NCBI RefSeq assembly: GCF_024753205.1 | Contig: NZ_JANUGZ010000003.1 | Span: forward strand, 372,001-436,000 | DNA from: Massilia aurea | GTDB lineage: Bacteria; Pseudomonadota; Gammaproteobacteria; Burkholderiales; Burkholderiaceae_D | DNA length: 64,000 bases | Direction: 5' to 3' | Shown here: in pieces, positions 27,824 through 37,292 of the stretch | Layout of the letters: every line of letters starts with the position of its first letter | Position numbering within the stretch: the stretch's first letter is position 1 | The notes under the pieces: generated by a model | The model's input: the letters and a program-made list of their open reading frames with translations, nothing else | What the model was told of the DNA's origin: nothing | Databases searched by the model: none | Translations under genes and position numbers: made by a program

Positions 27824-28567
27824 TCAGGCCTGTGCGTTGCGGCGACGGCGCGCCATGAAGCCGATCAGGCCCAGGCCGCTGAGCAGCATGGTCCAGGTGG
27901 CTGGCTCGGGCACTTCGGCATTAAGCGCGACGTTATCGAGCAGCATGAATGGCGGCGCGCCAGGCGCGGTGCCACGGGCCAGGAACGACAGCATTTCGCT
28001 CGCGCTGGTGGCCGTAAAGGCCATCGTGGCCGACTTCCAGCCGCTGAAGCCGTCATCCGGAATGCTCAGCTTGGTGCTGTTCTGGGTAGCCTTGCCGAAG
28101 CCGACTTGCCAGTAATTATCGTAGTTGGCGCCGACGAAGCCGGATTGCTGCGCCAGTGCGAAGTCAAAGGTCAGCAGGTATGAGGTGCCGATCGTCAGGC
28201 CGTTGATCAGCTGGGACAGTTGGCCCGGGTAGTACTGCGAGTCGGACGCGAAGAAATTGCCACCGGTTGGCGAGGCGGTGAAGCCATTTCTGGTGCCTTC
28301 GAGCCGCAGCGCCGACGTGGTCGTGGTGGCGGTGGCGCCATCCAGGAGGAAGTTGTAGCCACCCGATCCGCTGCTACCTTCCTTGCTGGTCCAGCCCGTC
28401 AGCGTGGTGCCCCTGGCATCGACCGTCGTGCCGTTGATTTTCTTGTTGCCACCATTCGAGGTCAGCTCGAAATTGCCGTTCTGGACCAGGATCGGGCCCG
28501 CGTGGGCAATGCCCGCGCTGAAGGTGATGAAGGCGGACAGCAACAGCAGGACTGACTTGATGCGCAT
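27824..28567 (-). CDS. PEP-CTERM sorting-domain protein
   Basis: Exported protein of 247 residues. The ATG at 28567 gives a signal peptide (SVLLLLSAFITFSAGIAHAG) with a GGAG site nine bases before it. The C-terminus carries the sorting signal VPEPATWTMLLSGLGLIGFM followed by ARRRRNAQA, that is, a PEP motif, a hydrophobic helix and an Arg cluster. This is processed by exosortase in bacteria that make exopolysaccharide. The body, LVQNGNFELTS...GWTS..., resembles carbohydrate-binding beta-sandwich proteins of this class. No exosortase gene is in the window, so it must be elsewhere in the genome. Confidence 0.88.
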   Translation of the reverse strand: MRIKSVLLLLSAFITFSAGIAHAGPILVQNGNFELTSNGGNKKINGTTVDARGTTLTGWTSKEGSSGSGGYNFLLDGATATTTTSALRLEGTRNGFTASPTGGNFFASDSQYYPGQLSQLINGLTIGTSYLLTFDFALAQQSGFVGANYDNYWQVGFGKATQNSTKLSIPDDGFSGWKSATMAFTATSASEMLSFLARGTAPGAPPFMLLDNVALNAEVPEPATWTMLLSGLGLIGFMARRRRNAQA

Positions 28568-28971
28568 AGGATGGGACTCCGTGGAAAATCGACGTTGATG
28601 ACGGGGAGTGGCATTGCCCGAGCTCTCCGTCGCCCAGGCAATGAAACTTTGGTAGATTTTGATCAATTTTTATTTCTTGTAAAATATTTTAGCAGATTCT
28701 TGGTGTGCCAAATCAATATTCATATTGCAATTTTTATTGCCGTTCATGAACCCACGAAGTTCTTCAAGCTAGGCATCGGGCAAATCGCGGTTACCACTGG
28801 TGCACATTGGACGAATTGCATAAAACAGTGGACGAACTGCATGCCGTGAAAACAACAGACAGGAAGCACTGCGTTATCGCGACGGCATGCATGTTGTTAA
28901 GCGGTTCGTGAAATCACGCACTGACTCAGTACGCCCTGGCCGCGCATCCTGCAGTTTTTGAGGAGATACCC
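28568..28971. other. Intergenic region with an imperfect direct repeat
   Basis: No convincing gene is seen in these 404 bases, which are A+T-rich in the middle (28640-28760). Two imperfect 15-base copies, TTGGACGAATTGCAT (28807-28821) and GTGGACGAACTGCAT (28829-28843), are spaced 22 bases, two helical turns, about 130 bases before the DUF3606 gene. They could be tandem regulator sites. The region should hold the promoters of the divergent PEP-CTERM and DUF3606 genes. Confidence 0.3.
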
Positions 28972-29148
28972 ATGTCAGATAATCTTTCGAACAAAGGCAA
29001 CCCGGACCGCAACCTCATCAGCCTCACCGAGGCCCATGAGGTTCGCTATTGGACTGAAGCTCTGGGCATCAGTAAAGAAGAGCTGGAGCGCGTGGTTGGC
29101 CAGGTGGGCAACAGTGCAGCCAAGGTGCGCGAGCACTTGAACAAGTGA
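28972..29148 (+). CDS. DUF3606 small protein
   Basis: A 58-residue acidic protein matching the DUF3606 pattern: SLTEAHEVRYWTEALGISKE followed by ELERVVGQVGNSAAKVREHL. It is probably a small helical cytosolic protein. The ATG at 28972 is preceded by a strong GAGGAG with good spacing. Its TGA overlaps the ATG of the following SDR gene (TGATG), so the two are translationally coupled. No function is established for the family. Confidence 0.85.
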   Translation: MSDNLSNKGNPDRNLISLTEAHEVRYWTEALGISKEELERVVGQVGNSAAKVREHLNK

Positions 29149-30011
29149 TGCAGGGCTTTTCCGAGCAAGACAACACGCCGGTCTGGTTCATCACCGGCTG
29201 TTCCACCGGCCTGGGTCGGGCTCTGGCTGAACTGATCGTTCAGCGCGGTTGGCGCGTGGTCGTCACCGCGCGCGACCAGAGCGCCATCGCAGACATCGAA
29301 CGCAGCGCACCGGATCGCGTGCTCGCACTGTCTCTGGATGTCACGCGTCCTGCAGACATCGATGCAGCCGTTGCCGCGATGCGCGAACGCTTCGGACGCA
29401 TCGATGTCCTGGTCAACAACGCCGGCTATGGCTACCAGAGCACTGTCGAAGAAGGTGAAGAGGCAGAAATTCGTGCGCAGTTCGATACGAATGTCTTCGG
29501 CCTGTTTGCCATGACGCGGGCGGTCCTTCCCTTGATGCGCGAGCAGCGCAAGGGCAACATCATCAATATCACCTCGGTTGCTGGTCTCATCGGTTATCCG
29601 GGGTCTGGCTACTATGCCGCATCCAAGCATGCGGTTGAGGGCTGGTCAGACGCGCTGCGCGCCGAGGTGCTTCCGCTGGGAATTGGCGTCACGTGCGTCG
29701 AGCCCGGGCCATTTCGCACGGATTGGGCGGGCCGCTCCTTGCGTCAGACAACGAGTGGGATTGCCGATTACGCCGATACGGCGGCAAAGCGCTTGGCTGT
29801 GACCAAAGAAACCAGCGGCGCGCAGGCCGGTGACCCGGTAAAGGCCGCGCAGGCGATGGTCACCATTGCAAATGGCGCCGATGCACCACGACATCTCGTG
29901 CTGGGCGCCTGGGGCTTCGATGCGGTTGTTGAGCGCCTGGAAGAACGCGTTCGCGACATCTCGATGCAACGCGATCTGAGCTTGTCGGCCGACTTTAATG
30001 ACGAGGCATGA
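29148..30011 (+). CDS. Short-chain dehydrogenase/reductase
   Basis: Cytosolic classical SDR of 287 residues. The cofactor motif TGCSTGLGRALAEL is near residue 15, followed by NNAGYGYQS and the catalytic Tyr-Lys of YYAASKHAVEGW. D in LSLDVTRPADIDA fits cofactor contacts. The ATG overlaps the DUF3606 stop; a GTG one codon earlier is less likely. It is followed after 49 bp by a RibD-C/DHFR-like reductase, so an oxidoreductase operon is likely. The substrate is not predictable. Confidence 0.9.
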   Translation: MQGFSEQDNTPVWFITGCSTGLGRALAELIVQRGWRVVVTARDQSAIADIERSAPDRVLALSLDVTRPADIDAAVAAMRERFGRIDVLVNNAGYGYQSTVEEGEEAEIRAQFDTNVFGLFAMTRAVLPLMREQRKGNIINITSVAGLIGYPGSGYYAASKHAVEGWSDALRAEVLPLGIGVTCVEPGPFRTDWAGRSLRQTTSGIADYADTAAKRLAVTKETSGAQAGDPVKAAQAMVTIANGADAPRHLVLGAWGFDAVVERLEERVRDISMQRDLSLSADFNDEA

Positions 30012-30060
30012 TCCTTTTAATTGACGAGCAATTTGCTGATGTCTCGTTCTGGAGAATTTG

Positions 30061-30747
30061 ATGAAACCCTATGTTATTTGCCACATGATGTCCTCCATCG
30101 ACGGCCATGCACTGACCGATGGCTGGGATCGGCCCTTCAAGAAAGCCGCAGGCGACCTGTATGAAAAGTTGGCCGCGACGTTTGACTTCGATGGCTGGAT
30201 TTGCGGCCGCACGACCATGGAAGAAATCGCGCATGGTGAAGGCTATCCGAAAGGGTTGGCGAAGGAGCCGATCCCACGTACGCCCTATTTCGCCAAGCGT
30301 GACGCGAAAACTTACGCCATTGCGATCGACGGCCACGGCAAGGTTGCATGGAAGAGCAATGAGGCACTCGACTCGCACGTCGTCGCGGTTCTGACGGAAG
30401 CCGTGTCGGATGACTATCTGGCCTATCTGCAATCGATCCAAGTCTCCTATTTTTTTGCAGGCAAAACCGATATCGATCTGGCGCAGGTCGTGCAAACCCT
30501 GGCCGATGAGCTGGGCACGAAGCGACTGATCGTCGAAGGTGGCCCGCACGTCAGCGGCTCCTTCGTCAATGCCGGTCTGGTCGATGAAGTCAGCGTGCTG
30601 ATATTGCCTCTGGTCGATGGGCGTGGCCATCATCCCGCGTCGTTTGAAATTGACGAAGATTCCTGGAAGCAGCCGAGCTATCTGAAACTCGAATCGGCAG
30701 AGGTTCAGGATGGTGGCGGCGTGTGGCTGCGTTACAAGCGGTCGTGA
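30061..30747 (+). CDS. RibD C-terminal/dihydrofolate-reductase-like protein
   Basis: Protein of 228 residues with the RibD-C fold: MKPYVICHMMSSIDGHALTD at the N-terminus, GWICGRTTMEEI, and KRLIVEGGPHVSGSFVNAGL with VDEVSVLILPLVDGRG near the C-terminus. These correspond to the NADPH-binding and substrate regions of RibD/DHFR-family reductases. GGAG lies eight bases before the ATG. A stand-alone RibD-C protein is more likely a general pyrimidine-like or flavin-related reductase than the riboflavin enzyme itself, since no deaminase domain is present. Confidence 0.85.
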   Translation: MKPYVICHMMSSIDGHALTDGWDRPFKKAAGDLYEKLAATFDFDGWICGRTTMEEIAHGEGYPKGLAKEPIPRTPYFAKRDAKTYAIAIDGHGKVAWKSNEALDSHVVAVLTEAVSDDYLAYLQSIQVSYFFAGKTDIDLAQVVQTLADELGTKRLIVEGGPHVSGSFVNAGLVDEVSVLILPLVDGRGHHPASFEIDEDSWKQPSYLKLESAEVQDGGGVWLRYKRS

Positions 30748-30773
30748 CGCGTTCGGCGCGCGAAGATCATTGA

Positions 30774-31162
30774 TTAACGCGCGCGAGCGGTTCCTTGAAC
30801 GCTTACGGGGGTACGCCTCCAAGTGGTGCTACGCCTGGCGGGCCTCCTGCCTGGCCCGCGATTCCCGGTGCGTCTGAATCGTGGAGCAAATAGATTCCGC
30901 AAGCAAGTTCTCCGAGCCTGTGACGTCGGCAACGAGAACAAACGGAACATATCGGCACCGCGGGCAATCACGCAGAAGGCGGTGATCAGCGCGATACACG
31001 GCGCAATCTGCAGCAGATTGTCGAATCGAAGCGCTGCAGCAAAACAAAGTAGCACCGATACCGATGCCAGCTTTTTTCACAGAATCGGGTAAATATCAGA
31101 TTACGCACCAGATACGTGGCCAGGATGCCACCTACAAATACCGCTGCGAATCGAAGACTCAT
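30774..31162 (-). pseudogene. Possible frameshifted small membrane protein
   Basis: On the minus strand a frame begins MSLRFAAVFVGGILATYLVR, continues NLIFTRFCEK, and leaves the hydrophobic register after a run of six A near 31080. A one-base shift at that run restores a coherent hydrophobic sequence (LASVSVLLCFAAALRF then LLQIAPCIALITAFCVIARG). Reading through the shift gives one small polytopic protein. It may be a pseudogene, a homopolymer sequencing error or, less likely, programmed slippage. I do not recognise the family. The rest of the 30,748-31,355 gap holds nothing convincing. Confidence 0.3.
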
Positions 31163-31321
31163 TCGATCAGCCAACCTTCGGTGATCGCTGCGACCGAGAC
31201 AAGCAGCAAGAGCAAACCTGGACCACCGACGGAACCAGCGACGCCAAGGGCTCGGCTGTTGGAGTGACATTAAAAACAGCTCAATCAGCCATGTGGGTAG
31301 AGATGTGGGCAGACCGAATTG

Positions 31322-31347
31322 AAAAAGCCCCTTCATAGGAGCTTTTT
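31322..31347 (-). terminator. Terminator after tRNA-Ser
   Basis: On the minus strand AAAAGCTCC-TATGAA-GGGGCTTTTT forms a nine-pair stem with one G-T wobble and ends in a T-run, just downstream of the tRNA. Confidence 0.8.
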
Positions 31348-31355
31348 AGTGTTTT

Positions 31356-31446
31356 TGGCGGAGAGAGGGGGATTCGAACCCCCGGTAGGCTATGAACCTA
31401 CACACGCTTTCCAGGCGTGCGACTTAAACCACTCATCCATCTCTCC
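31356..31446 (-). tRNA. tRNA-Ser (GGA)
   Basis: A 91-base class II tRNA with encoded CCA. The acceptor arm GGAGAGA pairs with TCTCTCC, and the T-loop reads GGTTCGAATCC. The anticodon loop CCTGGAAAGC gives GGA, reading UCC/UCU serine codons. The long variable arm expected of tRNA-Ser is present (GTGTAGGTTCATAGCCTAC). A hairpin terminator follows. Confidence 0.96.
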
Positions 31447-31615
31447 TGATGGTCGACGTGTACGTTCCACGAAGCCGCTCATTATAACAACAATTCCTGG
31501 TAGTACAAGACCGACCTGACAACGGTCGGGCAAGCCCCTTCCCCCCAACCACCCGCGAATGGTATCGTTCCCGGCTGGCCTGCCCATCCGGCACGCTACC
31601 CGCAACGGATACGTC

Positions 31616-34327
31616 GTGAAACGCACATCACTTTATCTCATCATCTTCGCCGTGGCCGCAGCTGGCGCCGGCGCCGGCTCCTGGCTCGCGAACCGCACCC
31701 CGACCGGGGCACAGGAAACGAAGCCTGCCCCCGCAACCGCAACCGCAACCGCCACCAGCACGCAAGACGCCAGCGCCATCGCAACCGAGCTGCGCGCCAT
31801 GCTCGACGCCTACCGCAAGATCATCGTGCTGACCCACGATGAGGCCACGCTGCCCGCCGCCGAGCGCGCGCAGGCAAACCGCATCGGCCAGCAGCTGTTC
31901 CACGAAAACCAGGAACGCATCGGCCGCGTCGAGACCGCCCTGACCACGCTGATCGCGTCGAACAACCCACGCCGCTTCGACGCCATCAGCACCCTGCTCG
32001 ACTATATCGAGTCGGGCGACGGTCTGTACGACGCTGACCGGCTGGCGTTTCGCGAAACCCTGCGCAGCCTGCAGGCGCAGATCGCCAGCGATTCATCGCT
32101 CGCCGCGATCAAGCTGCACAAGCGGATTTCGGAAGACCTCGACGCGCTGGCCGAGATCGAGCGCAATTATGAGAAGGAGATCCGCGCGATCTTCGGGCGC
32201 TACGATACCCGCGCGATCGAGCTGAAGCGCGAGAAGTGGGACAGCTACATCGCTTACCTGAAAAAGCTCTACACGCGCGAGCGCATCCTGAAGGAATACG
32301 GCGTCGTGCTGCCCTACCCCGCTGCGCCGGAACCAGAACCTGCTGCCCCAGAACCGGGCGCGCCGCCGCAGGCCGGGCGCGAAGGCGCCGAGATCTTCGG
32401 CAAGTCGCTTCCGAAAAAGACCGTGCTTCTCACCTTCGACGACGGCCCGCACCGCCGCTACAGCGAAGAAATCGCCGCGATCCTCAAGCAGTACAACGCG
32501 CCGGCGATCTTCTTCAACGTCGGGCGCAACCTGGGCGCGCTCGACGCGCAGGGTGCCGCCAAGCTGAGCGCCAATGCCCAGGTCAGTCGCAAGCTCAAGG
32601 ACGCCGGCTACGTGCTGGCCAATCACAGCCTCACGCATGCGCAGTTATCGAAGCAGACGGGCGCGAAGCTCAAGTCCGAAATCCTCGATACCGATACGCT
32701 GCTCAAGGCCGTCGATCCGCAGCGCTCGTCGCTGTTTCGCTTTCCGTACGGCGCGCGTAATCGCGAGGGCATGCAATTGCTGGCCGATGCGCAGCTCACG
32801 TCGATGATGTGGAATATCGATTCGCTCGATTGGGCCGACCCGGTCCCGTCGTCGATCGCCGACCGCGTGCTGCGCAGCGTCGAGAAGGAAGGCCGCGGCA
32901 TCATTCTGTTCCACGATATCCACGAGCGCACCGTCAAGGCGTTGCCGATGATTCTGGAACGCCTGGCGGCCGAGGGCTATCAATTTGCCGGTTGGGATGG
33001 TGCCAAGTTCCAAGTCGACAGCAAGGCAGCGCCCGCGCCGGCACCACGTGCGGCGGCCACCGGCTACGCCAATTCGTGGGCGATCCTGGTGGGCATCGAC
33101 AATTATCCGAAGTGGCCGCGCCTGGAATATGCGGTGCGCGATGCCGAGGGCGTCGAGCGGCTGCTGGTGCAGAAGTTCGGCTTCGCGCAGGAACGCGTGA
33201 TCACGTTGAAGAATGAGCAGGCCACACGCCAGGGCATCCTGGCCGCGTTCCACGATCGCCTGGCCCACGGCGGCTTGCAGCCGAACGACCGCGTGTTCGT
33301 GTTCTTCGCCGGGCACGGCGCCACGCGCAAGCTCAGTTCGGGGCGCGACCTTGGCTACATCGTGCCGTTTGACGCCGACCCGAACAACCTGGCCACCGAT
33401 GCGATTCCGATGACCGAAATCCAGAACATCGCCGAGAGCCTGCCGGCCAAGCACGCGTTGTTCGTGATGGACGCCTGCTATAGCGGCCTTGGCCTGACAC
33501 GCGGCGCGGCCAATGCGTCGTTCTTGCGCGATAACGCGCGCCGCCTGGGCCGGCAGATGCTGACGGCTGGCGGCACTGATCAGCTGGTGGCCGATGGCGG
33601 GCCAAATGGCCACTCGGTCTTTACCTGGACCCTGATGCAGGGCCTGGGCGGCAAGGGTGACCTGAATGGCGATGGCTTGATCACGGCCACCGAGCTGGCG
33701 GCGTATGTGGCGCCGGCCGTGTCGAGCGTGTCGCAGCAGACGCCCGCCTTTGGCAGCTTGCCGGGATCGGAAGGCGGCGACTTCGTGTTCGAGCTGCCCG
33801 AAGAAACCGAGTTCCTCACGGCCGGCACGGCGCAGTTGTCGAACGATGCGATTGCGCTCAATACGCGGCTCGATGCGCAGGCATCGAAGGCAACGGGCAC
33901 CGTCGTGGTCAAGGATCTGCAGGGTGGCGAGACGCGGCTCAAGGCGCCGGCGGCGGTGCCGGTGTCAAGCCGGCAGCAGGCGCAGCGTGCCAACGATCTG
34001 GGGCTGCAGCTGTATCGGGAGAAGCAGTATGCGCAGGCCGAGGCGCAGTTTACCGAGGCGCTCAAGCTGCGGCCGGATTTTGCGCTGGCGGCGAACAATC
34101 TGGGCTTCGTGTTTTACAAGCAGGATCGTTTTGTCGAGGCGGCGCGCTGGTTTGAAAATACCGTCAAGATCGATCCGTCGCGGGCGATCGCGTATCGCAA
34201 TCTGGGTGATGCGTATGTCAGGTCGAAGCAGCCGCAGAAAGCCAGGGCGGCGTTCACCACGTATCTCGAATTAGCGCCGACCGGTGCGGGTGCGACGTAT
34301 GCGAAGGAGCAGTTGCAGAAGTTGTGA
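31616..34327 (+). CDS. NodB polysaccharide deacetylase - caspase-like protease - TPR fusion
   Basis: Envelope protein of 903 residues (GTG start). Order: an N-terminal signal/anchor helix (LYLIIFAVAAAGAGAG), a helical region to ~230, a Pro/Ala linker, a NodB deacetylase (~265-455) with TFDDGPH, HSLTH and RFPYGAR, a short linker, a caspase-like C14 domain (~485-730) with catalytic His in FFAGHG (~567) and Cys in MDACYSG (~621), and C-terminal TPRs (~790-903). NodB enzymes deacetylate peptidoglycan or other N-acetylated glycans; the caspase domain would cut proteins. All key residues are present, so both activities may be live. The GTG at 31616 is preferred over an ATG at 31559, which only adds residues before the signal. 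No ribosome site is strong. It is monocistronic. Confidence 0.88.
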   Translation: MKRTSLYLIIFAVAAAGAGAGSWLANRTPTGAQETKPAPATATATATSTQDASAIATELRAMLDAYRKIIVLTHDEATLPAAERAQANRIGQQLFHENQERIGRVETALTTLIASNNPRRFDAISTLLDYIESGDGLYDADRLAFRETLRSLQAQIASDSSLAAIKLHKRISEDLDALAEIERNYEKEIRAIFGRYDTRAIELKREKWDSYIAYLKKLYTRERILKEYGVVLPYPAAPEPEPAAPEPGAPPQAGREGAEIFGKSLPKKTVLLTFDDGPHRRYSEEIAAILKQYNAPAIFFNVGRNLGALDAQGAAKLSANAQVSRKLKDAGYVLANHSLTHAQLSKQTGAKLKSEILDTDTLLKAVDPQRSSLFRFPYGARNREGMQLLADAQLTSMMWNIDSLDWADPVPSSIADRVLRSVEKEGRGIILFHDIHERTVKALPMILERLAAEGYQFAGWDGAKFQVDSKAAPAPAPRAAATGYANSWAILVGIDNYPKWPRLEYAVRDAEGVERLLVQKFGFAQERVITLKNEQATRQGILAAFHDRLAHGGLQPNDRVFVFFAGHGATRKLSSGRDLGYIVPFDADPNNLATDAIPMTEIQNIAESLPAKHALFVMDACYSGLGLTRGAANASFLRDNARRLGRQMLTAGGTDQLVADGGPNGHSVFTWTLMQGLGGKGDLNGDGLITATELAAYVAPAVSSVSQQTPAFGSLPGSEGGDFVFELPEETEFLTAGTAQLSNDAIALNTRLDAQASKATGTVVVKDLQGGETRLKAPAAVPVSSRQQAQRANDLGLQLYREKQYAQAEAQFTEALKLRPDFALAANNLGFVFYKQDRFVEAARWFENTVKIDPSRAIAYRNLGDAYVRSKQPQKARAAFTTYLELAPTGAGATYAKEQLQKL

Positions 34328-34343
34328 TGGTGGTTCGCGTCAT

Positions 34344-34385
34344 AAAAAATGCCCGTGTTCGCAATGCGACCACGGGCATTTTTTT
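34344..34385. terminator. Bidirectional terminator
   Basis: AAAAATGCCCGTG and CACGGGCATTTTT form a perfect 13-pair stem around a 13-base loop, with T-runs on both strands. It serves the fusion gene on the plus strand and acs on the minus strand. Confidence 0.88.
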
Positions 34386-34418
34386 CACCGGCCTGCAGGC
34401 CGGTGCAGACGCTTGCGA

Positions 34419-36419
34419 TTACGCCGATTCTTTCAACTGCTCCAGAATCGCTGGATTTTCAAGCGTCGACACATCCTGCGTGATGTTCTCGCCCTTGGCC
34501 AGCACGCGCAGCAGGCGGCGCATGATCTTGCCTGAGCGGGTTTTTGGCAGATTGTCACCGAAGCGGATTTCCTTTGGCTTGGCGATCGGACCGATCTCCT
34601 TGCCCACCCACGCACGCAGTTCATTGGCGATTTTCTTGGCTTCTTCGCCCGTTGGCCGCGCGCCCTTGAGCACGACGAAGGCGCAGATCGATTCGCCCGT
34701 CGTGTCGTCCGGGCGCCCCACCACCGCCGCTTCGGCCACCAGCGAATTGGCCACCAGCGCCGATTCGATTTCCATCGTGCCCATGCGGTGACCCGAGACG
34801 TTCAGCACGTCGTCGATGCGGCCCGTGATCGTGAAGTTGCCCGTGTCCTTGTTGCGGATCGCGCCGTCGCCCGCCAGGTAGTATTTGCCACCCAGCTCAT
34901 CCGGGAAATAACTGGTGCGGAACCGGTCCGGGTTGTTCCAGATGGTGCGGATCATTGACGGCCATGGGCGCTTCACGACCAGGATGCCGCCCTGCCCGTT
35001 CGGCACGTCGGCGCCGGCTTCATCGACAATCGCGGCCATGATGCCCGGCAGCGGCAGCGTGCACGAACCCGGCACCATCGGCGTCGCGCCCGGCAGTGGC
35101 GTGATCATGTGGCCGCCCGTTTCGGTCTGCCAGAAGGTGTCGACGATCGGGCAGCGTTCGCCGCCGACGTTCTTGTAGTACCACATCCAGGCTTCCGGAT
35201 TGATCGGCTCGCCGACCGAACCCAGCAAACGCAGGCTCGACAGGTCCGAATTCTTCGGATGGACTTTCTCGTCCACGTCCGATGCCTTGATCAGCGAGCG
35301 GATCGCCGTTGGCGCCGTGTAGAAGATGCTGACCTTGTGCTTTTCGATCGTCTTCCAGAAGCGGCTGGCGTTCGGGAAGGTGGGCACGCCCTCGAACACG
35401 ACCTGCGTGCCGCCGACGGCCAGCGGGCCATAGGCGATGTAGGTGTGGCCGGTGATCCAGCCGATGTCGGCGGTGCACCAGAAAACGTCGTCGGGCTTCA
35501 GGTCGAACGTCCACTTCATGGTCAGCGCGGCCCACAGCAGGTAGCCGCCGGTCGAGTGCTGCACGCCTTTCGGAGTGCCGGTCGAGCCGGACGTGTAGAG
35601 GATGAACAGCGGGTGCTCGGCGTCGACCCATTCCGGCTCGCAGTCGGCCGACTGGCCTTCGACCAGCTCGTGCAGCCACAGGTCACGCCCTTCCTGGAAG
35701 GCGACGTCGCCGCCGGTGCGCTTGTAGACGATGACGTCCTTGACCGTGTTGCAGCCGCCCATGCCAAGGGCTTCATCGACGATGGCTTTCAGCGGAAGCG
35801 ATTTGCCCCCGCGCTGCTGCTCGTCGGCCGTGATGACCGCGACTGCGCCGGCGTCGATGATGCGCTCCTGCAGCGACTTGGCGGAGAAGCCGCCAAACAC
35901 CACCGAGTGGGTCGCGCCGATACGGGCGCAGGCCTGCATCGCGCTGATGCCTTCGACCGACATCGACATGTAGATGATGACGCGGTCACCCTTCTTGATG
36001 CCGCGCGATTTGAGCGCGTTGGCGAATTTGCAGACGCGCTCGTGCAGCTCGCGGTAGGTCACGCGGTTGACGGCGCCGTCGTCGGCTTCGAAGATGATCG
36101 CGGTCTTGTCGGCGTTGCCGTTTTCAAGGTTGCGGTCGAGGCAGTTGTACGACGCATTGAGCTGGCCGTCGCCGAACCATTTGTAGAACGGTGCGTCGGA
36201 CTCGTCGAGCGTGCTGGTGAATGGCTTGTGCCAGTCGAGGTTCTCGCGCGCCAGGCGGGCCCAGAAACCTTCGTAGTCGCTGGCGGCTTCGGCGCACAGC
36301 TTGTCGTAGGCAGCCATGCCGCTGACGGTGGCGTTGGCGGCAAAGTCGTGCGGCGGCTGGAATACGCGATGTTCTTGCAGGCCCTGGGATTGCTCCTGCG
36401 TCGTCTCGTTCTCGGACAT
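34419..36419 (-). CDS. acs: Acetyl-CoA synthetase
   Basis: Cytosolic AMP-forming acetate-CoA ligase of 666 residues, within the normal 650-670 range. The adenylate-forming motifs are intact: [54 protein letters not shown] and the C-terminal [13 protein letters not shown] whose Lys is the acetylation-controlled catalytic residue in characterised Acs. I chose the ATG at 36419 because GGAG lies six bases upstream; an ATG at 36431 lacks one. It is divergent from yqhA. It allows growth on acetate together with the neighbouring fumarase of the TCA cycle. Confidence 0.96.
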   Translation of the reverse strand: MSENETTQEQSQGLQEHRVFQPPHDFAANATVSGMAAYDKLCAEAASDYEGFWARLARENLDWHKPFTSTLDESDAPFYKWFGDGQLNASYNCLDRNLENGNADKTAIIFEADDGAVNRVTYRELHERVCKFANALKSRGIKKGDRVIIYMSMSVEGISAMQACARIGATHSVVFGGFSAKSLQERIIDAGAVAVITADEQQRGGKSLPLKAIVDEALGMGGCNTVKDVIVYKRTGGDVAFQEGRDLWLHELVEGQSADCEPEWVDAEHPLFILYTSGSTGTPKGVQHSTGGYLLWAALTMKWTFDLKPDDVFWCTADIGWITGHTYIAYGPLAVGGTQVVFEGVPTFPNASRFWKTIEKHKVSIFYTAPTAIRSLIKASDVDEKVHPKNSDLSSLRLLGSVGEPINPEAWMWYYKNVGGERCPIVDTFWQTETGGHMITPLPGATPMVPGSCTLPLPGIMAAIVDEAGADVPNGQGGILVVKRPWPSMIRTIWNNPDRFRTSYFPDELGGKYYLAGDGAIRNKDTGNFTITGRIDDVLNVSGHRMGTMEIESALVANSLVAEAAVVGRPDDTTGESICAFVVLKGARPTGEEAKKIANELRAWVGKEIGPIAKPKEIRFGDNLPKTRSGKIMRRLLRVLAKGENITQDVSTLENPAILEQLKESA

Positions 36420-36649
36420 GTCAGTCTCCATTCTAGTTAGTGGGTTATGCCGATACCATAGGGGCGCTCGCTTACTGAGCCCTTACACATCGCCCCGGCG
36501 ACCAGGCGTTGGGCCAGCCTGCGCCGCCCGATTCATTCTAACGCCGTCCGTTGCAAAGCGGGCAAGTGCTCTGCCGACGCCACCGTAACGCCAACGCCGG
36601 TGTAAAATGCCGTGCTGAATTTTCTCGCATTTCCTGGAGTTCCATCCCG

Positions 36650-37258
36650 ATGTCGTCTCTGCCCCCGAACCAGCCTTTTCGCAAGCTGTCACCCCTCAAT
36701 TCGCTGATTTTCTCGAGCCGCTGGCTGCAACTGCCGCTCTACCTGGGCCTGATCCTGGCCCAGTGCGTCTACGTCTTTCACTTCTGGGTCGAACTCGTCG
36801 ACCTGATCGGCGCCGCCATGGGCAACGCCGATTCGCTCAAACACATCATCGATGCCGTCAGCGTCCCGGGCGCTACTCGCCCTACCCGGCTCAATGAAAC
36901 CATCATCATGCTGGTCGTGCTCGGTCTGATCGATGTGGTGATGATCTCGAACCTCTTGATCATGGTGATCATCGGGGGTTATGAGACGTTCGTGTCGCGC
37001 ATGCATCTGGATGGTCACCCGGACCAGCCAGAATGGTTGTCGCACGTGAACGCGTCGGTCCTGAAGACCAAGCTGGCGATGGCGATCATCGGCATTTCGT
37101 CGATTCATCTGCTCAAGACCTTCATCAACGCGTCGTCATACGATGTGAAGACGCTGTTCTTCCAGACCCTGATCCACTTCGCGTTCCTGCTCTCGGCTAT
37201 GGCGATTGCCTACACCGACCGCATCGTGATGAGCACGCACAACGACAAACACGCTTAA
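36650..37258 (+). CDS. YqhA/UPF0114 family membrane protein
   Basis: Inner-membrane protein of 202 residues with four predicted helices (LQLPLYLGLILAQCVYVFHF; ETIIMLVVLGLIDVVMISNL; LAMAIIGISSIHLLKTFI; LIHFAFLLSAMAIAYTD). The family signature around NLLIMVIIGGYETFVSR is clear. The ATG at 36650 has GGAG ten bases upstream. It lies 34 bp before fumarase on the same strand, so the two may be cotranscribed. The family has no proven function. Confidence 0.9.
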   Translation: MSSLPPNQPFRKLSPLNSLIFSSRWLQLPLYLGLILAQCVYVFHFWVELVDLIGAAMGNADSLKHIIDAVSVPGATRPTRLNETIIMLVVLGLIDVVMISNLLIMVIIGGYETFVSRMHLDGHPDQPEWLSHVNASVLKTKLAMAIIGISSIHLLKTFINASSYDVKTLFFQTLIHFAFLLSAMAIAYTDRIVMSTHNDKHA

Positions 37259-37292
37259 AACAAACATTCCTGGTACCCCTGAAAGAGCGAAC

